From the NCBI GenBank assembly GCA_934757945.1, contig CAKVLT010000096.1, forward strand, positions 1-6,814: a stretch of DNA of 6,814 bases, given 5' to 3'. Below the pieces are notes generated by a model that did no database searches, was not told the origin of the DNA, and saw nothing but the letters and a program-made list of their open reading frames with translations. The position numbers and the translations under genes were made by a program. Position 1 is the first letter of the stretch; each line of letters starts with the position of its first letter. Of this stretch, positions 5,452 through 6,814 are shown piece after piece. The DNA comes from an uncultured Bulleidia sp. Its GTDB lineage: Bacteria; Bacillota_I; Bacilli_A; Erysipelotrichales; Erysipelotrichaceae.

Positions 5452-6752
5452 ACCCATTCTACCTACAGCGCATGCAGAATCTTCTCAACGAAGAATTTGA
5501 TGCGTATATGCAAAGTCTTGAGAAAGATACCAATAAAGGTATGCGTGTCAACACTTTAAAAATCAGCATTCAGGATTTCTTTCGATTGACAAATTGGGCT
5601 TTAGAAAAAAGCCCTTTTGCGGATAACGGGTATTATCTTGACAGAGACAGAGTGTATGGCAATACCCTCCCTTTTGAAGCTGGATTGTTTTATATGCAGG
5701 AACCAAGTGCATCCAGTCCGGTGTCTGTACTGGATGTGCAAAGGGGAGATTATGTGCTGGACATGTGTGCAGCACCTGGGTCCAAATCAACTCAGATTGC
5801 AGAGAAGCTGGAGAATACTGGGTTGCTTGTCACAAATGAAATTAATACTGCCCGTGCGAGAATTCTTGTTGAAAATATTGGAAAATACGGAGCAGCAAAT
5901 GTAGTGGTGTTAAATAACGATACCAGCGCGCTTTCTAAATCTTTTCCGGGATGTTTTGACAAAGTGCTGGTGGATGCGCCTTGTTCTGGTGAAGGAATGA
6001 TGCGTAAAAACGACGAAGCCAGTAAACAATGGTCTTTGGATAATATCCATCATTGTGCAGATATGCAGAAGCAGATATTGGAAAATGCTTATATATGCTT
6101 AAGAAAAGGCGGTATTCTTGTGTATTCTACCTGTACTTTTGCTCCTGAAGAGAATGAACAGCAGATTTCTTCTTTTTTACAGCGCCATGAGGATAAGGAA
6201 CTTGTGCCAATAGAACTGCAATGGGGCAGACCTGGTATAGGCATGAATGAAGCAAGAAGAATCTTTCCTATGGATAAGGGAGAAGGTCACTTTATCTGCA
6301 AACTTCATAAAAAAGGGGAAGAGGAAAGAAACAGAATGGCGGTATATCCGGATAGTAAACTTCCACCTGCTGCACAGGAGTTTCTGGATACAGTCTTAAA
6401 TAGACCTTATCCACATACCTATGTATTCAAGGATAAAGTATATGGAGGTATGCATCCGTTTATTAAAACAGCTAACCTGCACTTAGTGAGAAATCAAGTA
6501 CTTCTCGGAGAAGTGAAAAAGAACAGATTCGAGCCTGCACACACATTGTTTACAAACAGTTATTCAGCATGTAAACAAACAGTGGAGCTTGAGGAAGATC
6601 AGATTCAGAAATATCTCAGAGGTGAAACCTTAATGATTGTGCGTCCTAAAGGATGGTATGCTGTAACGTATAAAGGATATGCAATTGCTGGAGCATACAG
6701 TGATGGTAAAATGTTAAAAAACAAATACCCTCACAGTTTAAGAAAAAGGTGA
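5448..6752 (+). CDS. rsmF: RsmF-type 16S rRNA (cytosine-C5) methyltransferase
   Basis: This is a NOL1/NOP2/Sun-family m5C RNA methyltransferase that uses S-adenosylmethionine. The catalytic core shows motif I DMCAAPGSKSTQ (105-116), the cofactor-ribose acidic residue Glu131, motif IV VDAPCSGEG (175-183) with Cys179, and motif VI YSTCTF (226-231) with the nucleophilic Cys229. The region from about 290 to 434 fits the RsmF/YebU-type C-terminal domains, ending in a PUA-like part (KGWYAVTYKGYAIAGAY, then LKNKYPHSLR). That C-terminal extension separates it from RsmB. The exact target base, C1407 in E. coli RsmF, is inferred and differs among relatives. The start overlaps the ribF stop (ATGA), with a GAGGGAG ribosome site at 5437-5443. 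Confidence 0.93.
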   Translation: MNPFYLQRMQNLLNEEFDAYMQSLEKDTNKGMRVNTLKISIQDFFRLTNWALEKSPFADNGYYLDRDRVYGNTLPFEAGLFYMQEPSASSPVSVLDVQRGDYVLDMCAAPGSKSTQIAEKLENTGLLVTNEINTARARILVENIGKYGAANVVVLNNDTSALSKSFPGCFDKVLVDAPCSGEGMMRKNDEASKQWSLDNIHHCADMQKQILENAYICLRKGGILVYSTCTFAPEENEQQISSFLQRHEDKELVPIELQWGRPGIGMNEARRIFPMDKGEGHFICKLHKKGEEERNRMAVYPDSKLPPAAQEFLDTVLNRPYPHTYVFKDKVYGGMHPFIKTANLHLVRNQVLLGEVKKNRFEPAHTLFTNSYSACKQTVELEEDQIQKYLRGETLMIVRPKGWYAVTYKGYAIAGAYSDGKMLKNKYPHSLRKR

Positions 6753-6758
6753 TAATAA

Positions 6759-6814
6759 ATGGAATTACAATTGTTTTCTTATATTGAAGAAACGCTGAAA
6801 TATTATGACATGCA
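6759..6814 (+). CDS. Start of an unidentified downstream gene (partial)
   Basis: An ATG at 6759 lies 6 bp after the RsmF stop and 7 nt after a good ribosome site (AAGGTG, 6746-6751). The frame stays open to the right edge for 18 complete codons, reading MELQLFSYIEETLKYYDM. Spacing and ribosome site suggest it belongs to the same operon. Too little is visible to name a family. Confidence 0.7.
   Translation, partial: MELQLFSYIEETLKYYDM

Noticed and set aside
1..6814. Mobile elements, CRISPR arrays, tRNA or rRNA genes
   Set aside because: No transposase-like frames, regularly spaced direct repeats or structural RNA genes were seen; every gap longer than a few bases is explained by regulatory elements.

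Overview
The window is ordinary low-GC Gram-positive (Bacillota) chromosome. The translated proteins look like those of gut Erysipelotrichia or Clostridia, which is an inference from protein style and not a species call. It holds two divergent operons back to back, each cut short by or running up to the window edges.

Left half, minus strand (about 3640 down to 115): a four-gene transcription unit starts at a promoter near 3606-3639. Its roughly 230-nt leader carries a lysine riboswitch (L box) with a five-helix aptamer, an antiterminator and an intrinsic terminator, all traceable base by base. The genes follow in order: a lipoprotein solute-binding protein, a GlnP/HisM-type permease, a GlnQ/HisP-type ATPase and a small radical SAM/SPASM protein. 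The first three form a complete polar amino acid ABC importer, and the riboswitch makes lysine the most likely substrate. The unit ends at a strong hairpin at 115-136, which it probably shares with the tail of a convergent gene (1-111).

Right half, plus strand (3658 to the right edge): an extended -10 promoter lies so close to the start of truB that its mRNA appears leaderless. It is followed by ribF (FMN/FAD synthesis) and an RsmF-type rRNA m5C methyltransferase, with 1-bp and 4-bp overlaps. A further gene begins at 6759 and runs off the edge. This is a housekeeping operon for RNA modification and flavin cofactors.

The two promoters face away from each other and the core elements are only about 20 bp apart, so the polymerases would be expected to compete. 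I see no mobile elements, CRISPR arrays, tRNA or rRNA genes. The most interesting points are the complete riboswitch switching structure, the radical SAM gene placed under lysine control, and the leaderless truB start.
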